Below are positions 1-6,057 of a stretch of DNA of 8,942 nt, in pieces. The notes under the pieces were generated by a model. That model was not told where the DNA came from, ran no database searches, and saw nothing but the letters and a program-made list of their open reading frames with translations. The stretch's first letter is position 1. Every line of letters starts with the position of its first letter. The stretch is from Collinsella aerofaciens (GTDB taxonomy: Bacteria > Actinomycetota > Coriobacteriia > Coriobacteriales > Coriobacteriaceae). The DNA lies in NCBI GenBank assembly GCA_905213325.1, contig CAJMHW010000049.1, positions 1 to 8,942 on the forward strand, read 5' to 3'. Made by a program: the position numbers and the translations under genes.

Positions 1-2
1 CC

Positions 3-149
3 GAGCCCGAGCCGGTAGAGCCCACGACGGCCGACCTCTACGCCCGTCGTCCCCGCAAGCGCAAGGCCGTCGTCGACCAGCTCGCCCGCGAGCTCGAGGC
101 CGAGGACGACGCCGCTGCCGCCGACGCCTCGAAGGGAGGCGATGAGTAA
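3..149 (+). CDS. C-terminal end of a probable TatA/TatB-type Tat translocase subunit (5' partial)
   Basis: Only the last 48 residues are in the window, read in the frame that ends at the TAA at 147-149. The fragment is highly charged and low in complexity: a Glu/Pro stretch, a basic patch (RRPRKRK) and an Ala/Asp/Glu-rich end. This fits the disordered cytoplasmic tail of TatA or TatB, whose membrane helix and amphipathic helix would lie upstream. The tail alone does not identify the family. The assignment rests on its position: it ends one base into the ATG of tatC, and tatA or tatB usually precedes tatC. The last codons also contain the tatC ribosome binding site (GGGAGG near 134-139), so the two genes are probably translationally coupled. 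Confidence 0.6.
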   Translation, partial: EPEPVEPTTADLYARRPRKRKAVVDQLARELEAEDDAAAADASKGGDE

Positions 150-940
150 TGCCTATCGGACCTGCGCGCATGCCGCTCTTCGATCACCTGGGAGAGCTCC
201 GTCGCCGCCTGACTATCGTGGTCGTGTCGGTGTTTGCCGCCGCCATCGTGCTGTATTTCGCCACGCCCGTGGTGCTCGACATCCTGGAAGACCCCATCCG
301 CTCCTTTGTGCCGGACGGTAAGTTCTACATCACCACCACGCTCGGCGGCTTTGGCCTGCGCTTCTCGCTGGCCATCAAGATGGCCGTGGTCATGTGCACG
401 CCCATGATCATCTGGCAGATTCTAGCATTTTTCCTGCCGGCGCTGCGTCCCAACGAGCGCAAATGGGTCGTGCCCACGGTGCTCGCCTCGACGGTGCTGT
501 TCTTCCTGGGCGCCATCTTCTGCTATTTCATCATCATCCCGGCGGGCTTTGAGTGGCTTATCGGCGAGACCTCGGCCGTCGCCACGGCGCTGCCCGACCT
601 GGAGAACTACGTCAACATGGAGCTGCTCTTTATGATCGGCTTTGGCGTGGCGTTTGAGCTGCCGCTTATCATCTTCTACCTGTCCGTCTTCCACATCGTG
701 TCCTACGCGGCCTTCCGCGGCGCCTGGCGCTACGTGTACGTGGGCCTGCTTGTGGGCTCGGCTGTGATTACGCCCGACGGCTCGCCCGTTACGCTGGGCC
801 TCATGTATGGTGCCCTGCTCTCGCTCTACGAGATTTCGCTCGCCATTGCCCGCGTGGTCATTACCGCGCGCGAGGGCAAGGAGGGCTTGTTTGTGAGCCG
901 TCTGGACCTGTTCTCGGACGATGAGGACGACGAGGAGTAA
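149..940 (+). CDS. tatC: Sec-independent protein translocase TatC
   Basis: TatC is the multispanning core of the twin-arginine translocase. It binds RR signal peptides of folded, often cofactor-containing proteins at the cytoplasmic membrane. The 263-residue protein has the normal family length and about six hydrophobic segments (near 21-40, 72-98, 108-131, 157-180, 193-208 and 212-236). Family signatures are present: an N-terminal HLGELRRRL, the first-cytoplasmic-loop Glu in PNERKW (E103), FLGAIFCYF in the third helix, FGVAFELP (E170), and ITPD followed by LYE near 207-228. The family often has TPPD here, so one Pro is absent. The tail is strongly acidic (last residues SDDEDDEE). ATG 149 is chosen over Met8 because GGGAGG lies about 9 bases upstream. 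The stop is 6 bases before hypA. Whether a dedicated substrate such as a hydrogenase is encoded nearby cannot be seen here. Confidence 0.96.
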   Translation: MPIGPARMPLFDHLGELRRRLTIVVVSVFAAAIVLYFATPVVLDILEDPIRSFVPDGKFYITTTLGGFGLRFSLAIKMAVVMCTPMIIWQILAFFLPALRPNERKWVVPTVLASTVLFFLGAIFCYFIIIPAGFEWLIGETSAVATALPDLENYVNMELLFMIGFGVAFELPLIIFYLSVFHIVSYAAFRGAWRYVYVGLLVGSAVITPDGSPVTLGLMYGALLSLYEISLAIARVVITAREGKEGLFVSRLDLFSDDEDDEE

Positions 941-946
941 ATCGGT

Positions 947-1303
947 ATGCACGAGGTTGGCATTGTCAACGGCATACTCGATACAGTGATTCGCGCGGCG
1001 CGTGGGGCGGGGGCCTCGCGCGCCGTTTTGGTAACGCTGCGTATCGGGGATATGACCGAAGTTGTGCGCGAGGCGCTCGACTTTGCGTGGGAGACATTTC
1101 GCGATGAGGACCCGCTCACGCGAGGCTGCGAGCTTGCCGTGGAGGAAGTCCATCCACAAAGCGAGTGTCTGGACTGCGGGGAGGTCTTTGAGCACGATCG
1201 CTTCCATTGCCGCTGTCCCCAATGTGGCGGCGCCAACGTGCGTCTGCTGCACGGCCGCGAGCTCGACATCGCAAGTATCGAAATCGAAACCCCCGACGAT
1301 TAG
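947..1303 (+). CDS. hypA: Hydrogenase maturation nickel chaperone HypA
   Basis: HypA works with HypB to insert nickel into the large subunit of NiFe hydrogenases. The 118-residue protein has the normal length. It starts with the essential MHE nickel-binding motif (H2, E3), continues with the typical strand-turn LRIGDMTEVV (31-40), and carries a zinc domain with C74-x2-C77 and C90-x2-C93. An extra C88 sits just before the second pair. The MHE start fixes the initiation codon, because nickel binding uses the free N-terminus. The ribosome binding site is GAGGAG at 932-937, inside the last codons of tatC, which suggests translational coupling to tatC. hypB follows 55 bases downstream. No other hyp gene and no hydrogenase structural gene is in the window. 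Confidence 0.95.
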   Translation: MHEVGIVNGILDTVIRAARGAGASRAVLVTLRIGDMTEVVREALDFAWETFRDEDPLTRGCELAVEEVHPQSECLDCGEVFEHDRFHCRCPQCGGANVRLLHGRELDIASIEIETPDD

Positions 1304-1344
1304 CCCGCTAGCCATCTGGTGATGGGGTATAAAGGGGCCAAAGT

Positions 1345-1350
1345 AAGGAG
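1345..1350 (+). promoter_or_regulatory. Ribosome binding site that sets the hypB start
   Basis: AAGGAG lies 8 bases before ATG 1359. An in-frame GTG at 1350 overlaps the last base of this site and has no site of its own, so ATG 1359 is the more likely start. Confidence 0.75.
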
Positions 1351-1358
1351 TGCCGAGT

Positions 1359-2042
1359 ATGGCTGAGAAAACGATTGATATCGCGTCGCCGATTCTGTCG
1401 CGCAACGAGCGCCTGGCAGATCAGCTGCGACAGCGATTTAAAGAGACAAACACCTATGTGATCAATGTGCTGTCGAGCCCCGGTTCGGGCAAGACCACCA
1501 CGATCCTGGGCACCAACGAGCGCCTGCGCGACAAGGCTGGCCTGCGCTGTGCCGTCATCGAGGGCGATATTGCCTCGGATGTCGACGCCATCACCATGAA
1601 GGAAGCCGGCATGCCCGCCATCCAGATCAACACGGGTGGCCTGTGCCACCTCGAGGGCAACATGATCATGGAGGCCGTTGACGCGTTCGACCAGGCGGTG
1701 GGTCTTCAAAATATCGACGTCATCTTTATCGAAAACGTGGGCAACCTGGTCTGCCCGGTCGACTTTGACCTGGGCGAGAACCTGTCCATCATGATTCTCT
1801 CGGTGCCCGAGGGCGACGACAAGCCCATCAAGTACCCGGGCATCTTCCAGCACGCCGGCGCGCAGCTGCTCAATAAGGTCGACGTGGCCCCGGCTTTCGA
1901 TTTTGACATGGATAGGTATACTAGGACACTCGATGACCTCAATCCGCAGGCGCCGCGGTTTGCCGTGAGCGCGCGCAAGGGCGAGGGCATGGATGCCTGG
2001 TGCGATTGGCTCATCGGGCAGATCGAGCAAGCAAGGGCGTAA
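1359..2042 (+). CDS. hypB: Hydrogenase maturation GTPase HypB
   Basis: HypB is a SIMIBI-class GTPase that powers nickel transfer from HypA to the hydrogenase precursor. From ATG 1359 it has 227 residues. Visible motifs are the P-loop SSPGSGKT (39-46), EGD at 68-70, the metal-binding C96-H97 in GGLCHLEG, the signature ENVGNLVCP (125-133, metal ligand C132), SVPEGDDKPIKYP (148-160), and the guanine-specificity motif NKVD (172-175). The N-terminal CxxCGC nickel site of the E. coli protein and the His-rich tract of some other HypBs are both absent, so nickel handling probably rests on the G-domain C/H/C site at the dimer interface and on HypA. It follows hypA on the same strand, probably in one transcript. 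A GTG three codons upstream is possible but less likely. It could also serve urease, but no urease genes are seen. Confidence 0.95.
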   Translation: MAEKTIDIASPILSRNERLADQLRQRFKETNTYVINVLSSPGSGKTTTILGTNERLRDKAGLRCAVIEGDIASDVDAITMKEAGMPAIQINTGGLCHLEGNMIMEAVDAFDQAVGLQNIDVIFIENVGNLVCPVDFDLGENLSIMILSVPEGDDKPIKYPGIFQHAGAQLLNKVDVAPAFDFDMDRYTRTLDDLNPQAPRFAVSARKGEGMDAWCDWLIGQIEQARA

Positions 2043-2085
2043 ATCGGCCGCCATACGGGCGGGCGTAGCCGCAGAGACACGAGAT

Positions 2086-2090
2086 AGGAG
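2086..2090 (+). promoter_or_regulatory. Ribosome binding site for the TTG start of topA
   Basis: AGGAG lies 6 bases before TTG 2097. The TTG is followed directly by the KLIIAEKND Toprim start that begins this family, and no ATG lies nearby in frame. TTG is therefore the likely initiation codon, which may hold expression down. Confidence 0.8.
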
Positions 2091-2096
2091 CCTCTT

Positions 2097-4688
2097 TTGA
2101 AGCTCATCATCGCCGAGAAAAACGACGCCGCGCGTCAGATCGCCGAGCGTCTGTCCACGGGCAAACCCAAAAAGGACAAGGTGTACAACACCGCCATCTA
2201 CCGTTTTGAGTGGAAGGGCGAGGAGTGTGTGACGATCGGTCTCGCCGGTCACATCCTTGCGCCCGATTTTTGCGACAGCGTGCTGTTCGATAAAAAGCTG
2301 GGTTGGTATTCGGTGACCGAGGACGGCGAGATGCTGCCGGCCGACATGCCCGATGGCCTGGCTCGTCCGCCCTACGACACCAAGCGTAAGCCGTTTCTTG
2401 CCGACGGTATCTCCATCAAGGGCTGGAAGCTCGAGAGCCTGCCCTACCTCACCTGGGCGCCCGTCATTAAGCTACCGGCCGAGAAGGAGCTCATTCGCTC
2501 GCTCAAGAACCTGGCTAAGAAGTCCGACAGTGTCATCATCGCCACGGACTTCGATCGCGAGGGCGAGCTGATCGGTTCGGACGCCCTCAACAAGGTGCGC
2601 GAGGTTGCGCCGGACTTGCCGGTCGCCCGCGCCCAGTACTCTTCGTTTACCAAGGCCGAGATCACGCAGGCCTTCGATAATCTCGTCTCGCTCGACCAGA
2701 ATCTGGCCGACGCCGGCGAGAGCCGCCAGCACATCGACCTCATTTGGGGTGCGGTGCTCACGCGTTACCTGACGCTCGCCAAGTTTGGCGGCTTTGGCAA
2801 CGTGCGTTCCGCCGGCCGCGTGCAGACGCCGACGCTTGCCCTGGTGGTCGAGCGCGAGCGCGAGCGCATGGCGTTTGTGCCCGAGGACTATTGGCAGATT
2901 CGCGGCATGGGTGCTGCGCAGGGCGCTGCCGAGGATGACCGCTTTAAGATTGCGCACAAGACGGCACGCTTTACCGACAAGGATGCTGCTGAGACGGCGT
3001 ACGGCCATGTTGACGGCGTCGCGACGGCAACCGTCGCCGCGGTGACCAAGCGCTCGCGCAAGCAGCAGCCGCCCACGCCGTTTGCGACCACCTCGCTGCA
3101 GGCTGCCGCCGCAGCCGAGGGCATCTCGCCTGCGCGTACCATGCGCATCGCCGAGTCTCTCTACATGGCGGGCCTCATCAGCTACCCGCGTGTCGACAAC
3201 ACCGTGTATCCCGCGACGCTCGATTTGGGCGCCGTGGTGAGTGACCTGGCAAAGATCAACCCGGCGCTGGCGCCCGTGTGCAAAAAGGTACTCGCTGGTC
3301 CCATGAAGCCCACGCGCGGTAAAGTCGAGACCACCGACCACCCGCCTATCTACCCCACGGGCGAGGGCGATCCGTCCACGCTCGACGGCGGTCAGCGCAA
3401 GCTCTACGACCTCATCGCCCGCCGCTTCCTGGCGACGCTTATGGGTCCCGCGACCATCGAGAACACCAAGCTCGAGCTCGACGTGAACGGTGAGCCGTTC
3501 GTGGCTTCGGGCGATGTGCTCGTGACTCCGGGCTTCCGCGAGGCGTATCCGTATGGACTTAAGCGCGATGAGCAGATGCCGCCGCTGGAGCAGGGCGATA
3601 CGGTCGACGTGTTCGACATTAAACTCGAGGCCAAGCAGACCGAGCCGCCCGCGCGCTACAGCCAGGGCAAGCTCGTGCAGGAGATGGAAAAGCGCGGCCT
3701 GGGTACCAAGTCCACGCGTGCGAGCATCATCGAGCGCCTGTATGCCGTGCGCTATCTCAAAAATGATCCCGTTGAGCCGAGCCAGCTGGGCATCGCCATC
3801 ATCGACGCGCTGACGCAATTTGCCCCGCGCATCACGAGCCCCGATATGACCAGCGAGCTCGACGGCGACATGACCCGCGTCGAGCGCGGCGAGGACACCG
3901 AAGAGCATGTCGTGACGCACTCGCGCGCGCTGCTGGCCGGTGTGCTCGACGAGCTGCTCAAACATACGCAGGAGCTCGGCGACGCCATCAGCGACGCCGT
4001 CACGGCCGATGCGCGCGTGGGTGCCTGCCCCAAGTGCGGCAAGGATCTGGTTATGAAGACGAGCGCCAAGACCCGCGGTAGCTTTATCGGCTGCATGGGC
4101 TGGCCCGACTGCGACGTGACCTATCCGGTGCCGAGCGGCGTCAAGGTAAGCCCGCTCGAGGGCGAGGCGGCCGTGTGCCCCGAGTGCGGCGCGCCGCGCA
4201 TTAAGTGCCAGCCGTTCCGCCAGAAGGCCTTCGAGATTTGCGTGAACCCCACGTGCCCCACCAACTACGAACCCGACCTTAAGGTGGGCGAGTGCAAGGT
4301 GTGCGCCGAGGCCGGACGCCATGGCGACCTGATCGCGCACAAGAGCGAGAAGAGCGGCAAGCGCTTTATCCGCTGCACCAACTACGATGACTGCGGCGTG
4401 AGCTATCCTCTGCCGGCGCGCGGTAAGCTCGAGGCGACGGGTGAGACTTGCCCCGAATGCGGCGCCCCCATCGTGGTGGTCAACACGGCGCGCGGCCCGT
4501 GGCGCATCTGCGTGAACATGGACTGCCCGACCAAGGAGAAGAAGCCCGCCCGCGGCCGCAAGACCACGACCAAGGCGAGCACGGCCAAGAAGACGACGGC
4601 GGCAAAGAAGACTGCTGCCAAAAAGACGACGGCGAAAAAGACGACGTCCAAGAAGTCGACTACCAAAAAGACCGCTGCCGACAAGTAG
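2097..4688 (+). CDS. topA: DNA topoisomerase I, type IA, with archaeal-like core, four zinc ribbons and a Lys-rich tail
   Basis: This enzyme relaxes negative supercoils by single-strand cleavage through a 5'-phosphotyrosine. It has 863 residues and starts with TTG. The Toprim domain has E7 (KLIIAEKND) and the metal cluster D151-F-D153-R-E-G-E157. The type IA core includes SAGRVQTPTLAL (238-249), the active-site segment ISYPRVDNTVYP (361-372; Y363 nucleophile, R365), DHPPIYPTG (414-422) and GLGTKSTRASII (534-545). ISYPR.DNTVYP, HP.IYPTG and GLGTK.TR resemble archaeal topoisomerase I. Usual bacterial TopA reads YMRTDS, HEAIRPT and GIGRPSTYA at these places. Four Cys4 zinc ribbons follow (C644/647/666/672, C694/697/715/720, C733/736/760/766, C785/788/805/810). 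The last 51 residues hold 18 Lys. The spacing from hypB is 54 bases. A strong hairpin at 4710-4747 follows the stop. The topoisomerase call is firm; the archaeal affinity is read from motifs only. Confidence 0.95.
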   Translation: MKLIIAEKNDAARQIAERLSTGKPKKDKVYNTAIYRFEWKGEECVTIGLAGHILAPDFCDSVLFDKKLGWYSVTEDGEMLPADMPDGLARPPYDTKRKPFLADGISIKGWKLESLPYLTWAPVIKLPAEKELIRSLKNLAKKSDSVIIATDFDREGELIGSDALNKVREVAPDLPVARAQYSSFTKAEITQAFDNLVSLDQNLADAGESRQHIDLIWGAVLTRYLTLAKFGGFGNVRSAGRVQTPTLALVVERERERMAFVPEDYWQIRGMGAAQGAAEDDRFKIAHKTARFTDKDAAETAYGHVDGVATATVAAVTKRSRKQQPPTPFATTSLQAAAAAEGISPARTMRIAESLYMAGLISYPRVDNTVYPATLDLGAVVSDLAKINPALAPVCKKVLAGPMKPTRGKVETTDHPPIYPTGEGDPSTLDGGQRKLYDLIARRFLATLMGPATIENTKLELDVNGEPFVASGDVLVTPGFREAYPYGLKRDEQMPPLEQGDTVDVFDIKLEAKQTEPPARYSQGKLVQEMEKRGLGTKSTRASIIERLYAVRYLKNDPVEPSQLGIAIIDALTQFAPRITSPDMTSELDGDMTRVERGEDTEEHVVTHSRALLAGVLDELLKHTQELGDAISDAVTADARVGACPKCGKDLVMKTSAKTRGSFIGCMGWPDCDVTYPVPSGVKVSPLEGEAAVCPECGAPRIKCQPFRQKAFEICVNPTCPTNYEPDLKVGECKVCAEAGRHGDLIAHKSEKSGKRFIRCTNYDDCGVSYPLPARGKLEATGETCPECGAPIVVVNTARGPWRICVNMDCPTKEKKPARGRKTTTKASTAKKTTAAKKTAAKKTTAKKTTSKKSTTKKTAADK
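4605..4679 (+). repeat. Five in-frame 15-base repeats encoding KKTxx pentads in the TopA tail
   Basis: Residues 837-861 of TopA read as five successive pentads, KKTAA, KKTTA, KKTTS, KKSTT and KKTAA, each encoded by 15 bases. Earlier Lys pairs at 831-832 are spaced slightly differently. Third-position changes show the units are not recent copies. Similar Lys-rich tails occur in actinobacterial TopA and histone-like proteins and add non-specific DNA binding and processivity. Confidence 0.85.
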
Positions 4689-4709
4689 CCGAGCACATAT
4701 AGACGCGGC

Positions 4710-4753
4710 GGGGCCGGGCGCGCAAATGCAAATGCGCGCCCGGCCCCACTTCT
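4710..4753 (+). terminator. Probable transcription terminator after topA
   Basis: A perfect 15-base-pair stem (4710-4724 with 4733-4747), almost all G and C, encloses an 8-base loop AATGCAAA. It starts 21 bases after the topA stop. The downstream tract is only ACTTCT, so it lacks a proper T run. It may work as a strong pause or a 3'-end stabiliser, or terminate with help from the adjacent repeat. It also lies at the convergence point with the minus-strand gene. Confidence 0.7.
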
Positions 4754-4822
4754 AAGTTGCGGTGAAATAGGGACTGTTTTTGCTGGCAAAAGGCCTAATT
4801 AATCCCTATTTCACCGCAAGTT
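4754..4822. repeat. 69-base inverted-repeat element, copy 1 (degenerate right arm)
   Basis: The left arm (4754-4776) contains TTGCGGTGAAATAGGGA. The right arm (4800-4822) contains its exact 17-base reverse complement at 4803-4819. The 23-base middle (4777-4799) can form a small inner hairpin (TTTTG, CTGG, CAAAA). The left arm equals that of copy 2 at 5886-5954 over all 23 bases; the right arm differs at three positions. The element lies between topA and the convergent zinc-ribbon gene, 17 bases from that gene's stop codon, and is followed on the + strand by GTTTT at the arm end. It could act as a bidirectional terminator. Confidence 0.85.
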
Positions 4823-4839
4823 TTGATCAGTTGCTGGGA

Positions 4840-5817
4840 TTACTTCACCTCGACAGGCTTGGCGCCGGGATAACGGTCCTCAAAGTCCTGACGGTACTTG
4901 TTGCTGTTGGTTCCCGGCTCGTTGTCGCCTGCCAGCGGCGCCACGATTTCGTCCTTATGGTCCGCGGGCTTTGCGTACTTTAGGCTGATCTCCCAGGCAT
5001 CGCAGATCGCGTCGATGCGGTGGTCCAGGTCGTCATACAGGGCAACGATGTCTTTCCAGGAGCTGTAGTTCTTAGAGCTCATGGGGACGTCCAGGTCCTC
5101 GACGATATCGTAGTACTGTTCGATGGTGTCTTCCGTGCGCTCGGCGACATCAGCGAGATTTTGACGGGTGGTACGGTCCTCTTCCAGATAACCGCCATTG
5201 AACGCCTCTGCGCAGGCACGGACCTGGCTATCGAGATCTTCGAGCAGGTCGTAGTATTCGCTCAGGCGACGGTAGAGGTTTTGCTCGGAGAGGGTTGCTT
5301 CGCCGTCATCATCATCGTCGTCATCGTCGTAAAGGCTATTGAGGTCGCCGAGGGGCTTAAGGTCGTCGGAGTCGACATCATGGTGCAGCTTGGTAACCTC
5401 GGCAGTCGTCTGCGTGGCAGCGTTGTCGAACGGCTTGATCACAAAGAAAATGACCAGGGCGATGATGATTGCCACCAGCACAACGATAACGGCGACAAGC
5501 GCCCTGGTAGCACTCTTTTTTGCGGCGGGGGCCTGCGGTGAATCAGACGCGTACGCAGACGCCGGTTGCTGTTGGGGCGGGGTATCCGCGACGGGTATGC
5601 GCTGCGTCGTTTCGACCGCCGCGGGACCGGCGGCGGGGTCGGGGCGATAGGCGAGGGGGTCGTCCGGCTTAGCTTGCGGCGTATCGAGGGAGCCGGTTTG
5701 CTCAAACGCGGGTTGGCCATTGCTTGCGGTTGTCTGCTCAACGGGTGCACCGCACGAAGTGCAGAACTTGGCATCATCTGCAAGAAGCTTGCCGCACGAG
5801 GCACAATACCGAGACAT
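4840..5817 (-). CDS. Membrane-anchored zinc-ribbon protein with acidic extracytoplasmic domain, function unknown
   Basis: The 325-residue protein begins with a Cys4 zinc ribbon (C5-x2-C8 and C19-x2-C22, the zinc_ribbon_2 style). A Pro/Gln/Ala-rich linker follows to about residue 100, then a basic AAKKSATR and one membrane helix at about 106-127. The positive-inside rule puts the zinc ribbon in the cytoplasm and the C-terminal ~195 residues outside. The outer part is acidic, has eight consecutive Asp (164-171), and continues as a probably helical region rich in Tyr, Asp and Leu (175-282) and a short tail. It has no signal peptide and no enzyme motif. ATG 5817 is chosen because AAGGAG stands 5 bases upstream; a GTG at 5835 would place that site inside the gene. 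It is the only minus-strand gene here and is flanked by two copies of a 69-base repeat. A sensory or envelope role is conceivable, but I do not recognise the family. Confidence 0.85.
   Translation of the reverse strand: MSRYCASCGKLLADDAKFCTSCGAPVEQTTASNGQPAFEQTGSLDTPQAKPDDPLAYRPDPAAGPAAVETTQRIPVADTPPQQQPASAYASDSPQAPAAKKSATRALVAVIVVLVAIIIALVIFFVIKPFDNAATQTTAEVTKLHHDVDSDDLKPLGDLNSLYDDDDDDDDGEATLSEQNLYRRLSEYYDLLEDLDSQVRACAEAFNGGYLEEDRTTRQNLADVAERTEDTIEQYYDIVEDLDVPMSSKNYSSWKDIVALYDDLDHRIDAICDAWEISLKYAKPADHKDEIVAPLAGDNEPGTNSNKYRQDFEDRYPGAKPVEVK
5305..5328 (-). repeat. GAT/GAC triplet tract encoding eight Asp
   Basis: Eight successive Asp codons (mixed GAC and GAT) encode residues 164-171 of the zinc-ribbon membrane protein, just outside the membrane segment. 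Slippage here would change length by whole codons and keep the frame. The mix of two codons makes frequent slippage less likely. Confidence 0.8.
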
Positions 5818-5822
5818 TGCCA

Positions 5823-5828
5823 CTCCTT
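5823..5828 (-). promoter_or_regulatory. Ribosome binding site of the zinc-ribbon gene
   Basis: On the minus strand AAGGAG stands 5 bases before ATG 5817. It argues against the longer GTG start at 5835, which lies upstream of it. Confidence 0.75.
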
Positions 5829-5854
5829 TCGCCACATTTCAATGCAATACGACG

Positions 5855-5860
5855 ATTATA
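5855..5860 (-). promoter_or_regulatory. Candidate -10 box of the zinc-ribbon gene
   Basis: The minus strand reads a perfect TATAAT about 38 bases before ATG 5817, giving a leader of roughly 30 bases. No good -35 hexamer is seen at 16-18 bases; that place is G-rich. Activation by a regulator or weak basal activity is possible. Confidence 0.5.
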
Positions 5861-5885
5861 CCCAGCGTTCAAAATTCCCCATCAT

Positions 5886-5954
5886 AAGTTGCGGTGAAAT
5901 AGGGACTGTTTGGCGGTCTCAGGGCTTCAATCAGTCCCTATTTCACCGCAACTT
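5886..5954. repeat. 69-base inverted-repeat element, copy 2 (perfect arms)
   Basis: Two 23-base arms (5886-5908 and 5932-5954) are perfect reverse complements around a 23-base middle (5909-5931). The length and layout are identical to copy 1 at 4754-4822. The middles differ but share their first three bases (TTT) and last bases, which suggests the same family and orientation. It lies in the divergent region between the zinc-ribbon gene and tmk, upstream of both candidate promoters. It could be a REP/BIME-like or MITE-like non-coding element. No transposase is adjacent. Confidence 0.9.
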
Positions 5955-5957
5955 TGG

Positions 5958-5969
5958 AAAGGCGCCTTT
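5958..5969. promoter_or_regulatory. 12-base perfect palindrome, possible operator
   Basis: AAAGGCGCCTTT stands 3 bases after repeat copy 2 and about 45 bases before the candidate tmk -10 box. A perfect palindrome of this size in an intergenic region could bind a dimeric regulator, but one occurrence is weak evidence. Confidence 0.25.
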
Positions 5970-6012
5970 AGCCATTGGGGACGCGCCGAGCACTGGGGTA
6001 TCATGGCTTGGT

Positions 6013-6021
6013 TGCTATAAC
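6013..6021 (+). promoter_or_regulatory. Candidate extended -10 promoter of tmk
   Basis: TGCTATAAC fits an extended -10 element (TGn followed by TATAAC, five of six matches). It would start transcription near 6028, giving a leader of about 30 bases before ATG 6058. No convincing -35 box is visible, which is common with extended -10 promoters. It would drive tmk-holB-ricT. Confidence 0.45.
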
Positions 6022-6057
6022 TTGCATTTTCGCGCCTTGTAGGAAGGGGCTGCGCCC

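Noticed and set aside
1328..1333. TATAAA as a -10 box before hypB
   Set aside because: It has no -35 hexamer at the right distance, is surrounded by G runs, and lies within a closely spaced operon.
422..1405. 327-codon open frame on the minus strand
   Set aside because: It overlaps tatC and hypA, both clearly real. The His/Arg/Gln-rich sequence is typical of a shadow frame.
2472..4340. 622-codon open frame on the minus strand
   Set aside because: It is antisense to topA, whose motifs are unmistakable. The translation is Arg/His/Leu/Ala-rich with no motif, as expected for the mirror of GC-rich codons.
5020..5541. 173-codon open frame on the + strand opposite the zinc-ribbon gene
   Set aside because: It is a Val/Ile-rich mirror of the Asp-rich codons. 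The minus-strand gene has a zinc ribbon, a membrane helix and a good ribosome binding site.
4754..5954. Composite transposon or CRISPR interpretation of the paired 69-base repeats
   Set aside because: There is no transposase, no clear target duplication, and only two copies about 1.1 kb apart, with no spacer array. A REP- or MITE-like element is the more modest reading.
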